A DNA stretch of 64,000 bases from Mesorhizobium sp. M1C.F.Ca.ET.210.01.1.1 (GTDB taxonomy: Bacteria; Pseudomonadota; Alphaproteobacteria; Rhizobiales; Rhizobiaceae): contig NZ_SRUU01000003.1 of the NCBI RefSeq assembly GCF_004791585.1, positions 302,087 through 366,086 of the forward strand. The letters run 5' to 3'. The notes beneath the pieces were generated by a model, which was not told the DNA's origin, did no database searches, and saw only the letters and a program-made list of their open reading frames with translations. Positions 63,890 to 64,000 of the stretch are shown here, piece by piece. The first letter of the stretch is position 1. Each line of letters begins with the position of its first letter. The translations under genes were made by a program, and so were the position numbers.

Positions 63890-64000
63890 TCATGCGAAAG
63901 CTGTTTTATCTCGAATGATGGCGTTGAGGACGACCAGGAGCTTCCTTGCGACGGCGATGATGGCGAGTTTCTTGGAGCCGGAGCGGGCCGCAAGGTCGGT
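63890..64000 (-). mobile_element. IS110-type transposase, C-terminal end (cut by window edge)
   Basis: The last 36 codons read KKLAIIAVARKLLVVLNAIIR followed by a short tail and TGA (63890-63892). This matches the closing helix of IS110-family transposases (DEDD-type recombinases, in which a MRKLL.ilNai.R motif is typical). The rest lies beyond 64000. Whether the element is intact cannot be seen. Confidence 0.75.

Noticed and set aside
1..64000. CRISPR arrays, prophage genes, rRNA operons
   Set aside because: No regularly spaced repeats, no phage structural genes and no rRNA sequence found on either strand.

Overview
The window is high-GC chromosomal DNA (roughly 63% by eye) from an alphaproteobacterium of the Rhizobiales, most likely Mesorhizobium or a close relative. 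The inference rests on alpha-type marker proteins (DUF1489, DUF6105, BA14K, phasin), a rhizobial glpRDSTPQUVK glycerol locus, alpha-type GTTC-N7-GTTC SOS boxes and the gene content generally. Almost everything is core-like and densely packed. There is no prophage, CRISPR array or rRNA; the only mobile trace is the C-terminal end of an IS110-type transposase at the right edge.

Layout. 1-1.8 kb: clpA (cut by the edge), clpS and a phasin, all minus, with a pair of TGC-N3-GCA palindromes upstream of the phasin. 2-12.6 kb: housekeeping genes: a SPOR-tailed D,D-carboxypeptidase, a J-like membrane protein with a broken HPD motif, DUF1489, serine dehydratase, DUF599, YdcF, gatC-GNAT-gatA, a UPF0173 hydrolase, ruvX and two small membrane proteins. 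12.7-18.6 kb: an AidB-like flavoprotein diverging from pyrB-pyrC'-plsY-dprA, where pyrC' lacks the dihydroorotase metal ligands. 18.6-22.4 kb: a His-rich membrane protein, several very small genes, a J-domain protein, tRNA-Lys(UUU) and a BA14K protein. 22.4-32.6 kb: a complete glycerol locus (glpR, glpD, glpSTPQUV, glpK), all minus. 32.6-38.6 kb: a PLP decarboxylase and an Anbu peptidase operon (ATP-grasp, alpha-E, transglutaminase, Anbu), with a lone RAM-domain gene upstream. 38.8-47.9 kb: DUF4864, SDR, queA-orf-tgt, two cyclophilins, coaD and gyrA. 48-53.9 kb: SulP transporter, AraC regulator with a divergent partner, VOC, MarC, OsmC, DUF2306 and ssb. 54-64 kb: cupin, an ArsR/SRPBCC pair, a clpP paralogue, SOS-boxed uvrA translationally coupled to DUF302 and GNAT genes, DUF72, a membrane diguanylate cyclase and the IS110 remnant.

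How the genes work together. The glp locus imports glycerol (GlpSTPQUV), phosphorylates it (GlpK) and oxidises glycerol-3-phosphate (GlpD) under a DeoR-type regulator (GlpR). Its two ATPases carry complementary defects: GlpT lacks LSGGQ and GlpS lacks the switch histidine, so the heterodimer should have one consensus and one degenerate ATP site. The Anbu operon is a known but functionally unresolved proteasome-like system. ssb and uvrA carry matching SOS boxes. The best candidates for new biology are the asymmetric glycerol importer, the Anbu operon with its lone RAM neighbour, the J-like protein with NAD in place of HPD, the His-rich membrane protein at 18.6-19.7 kb, the SDR without its catalytic lysine and several microproteins with strong ribosome-binding sites.

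Stretches over 300 bases without a firm gene are 21158-21518 (nothing convincing), 56398-56896 (no supported gene) and 63571-63889 (probable IS margin). Start codons were chosen from ribosome-binding sites and family N-termini and can be off by a few codons.
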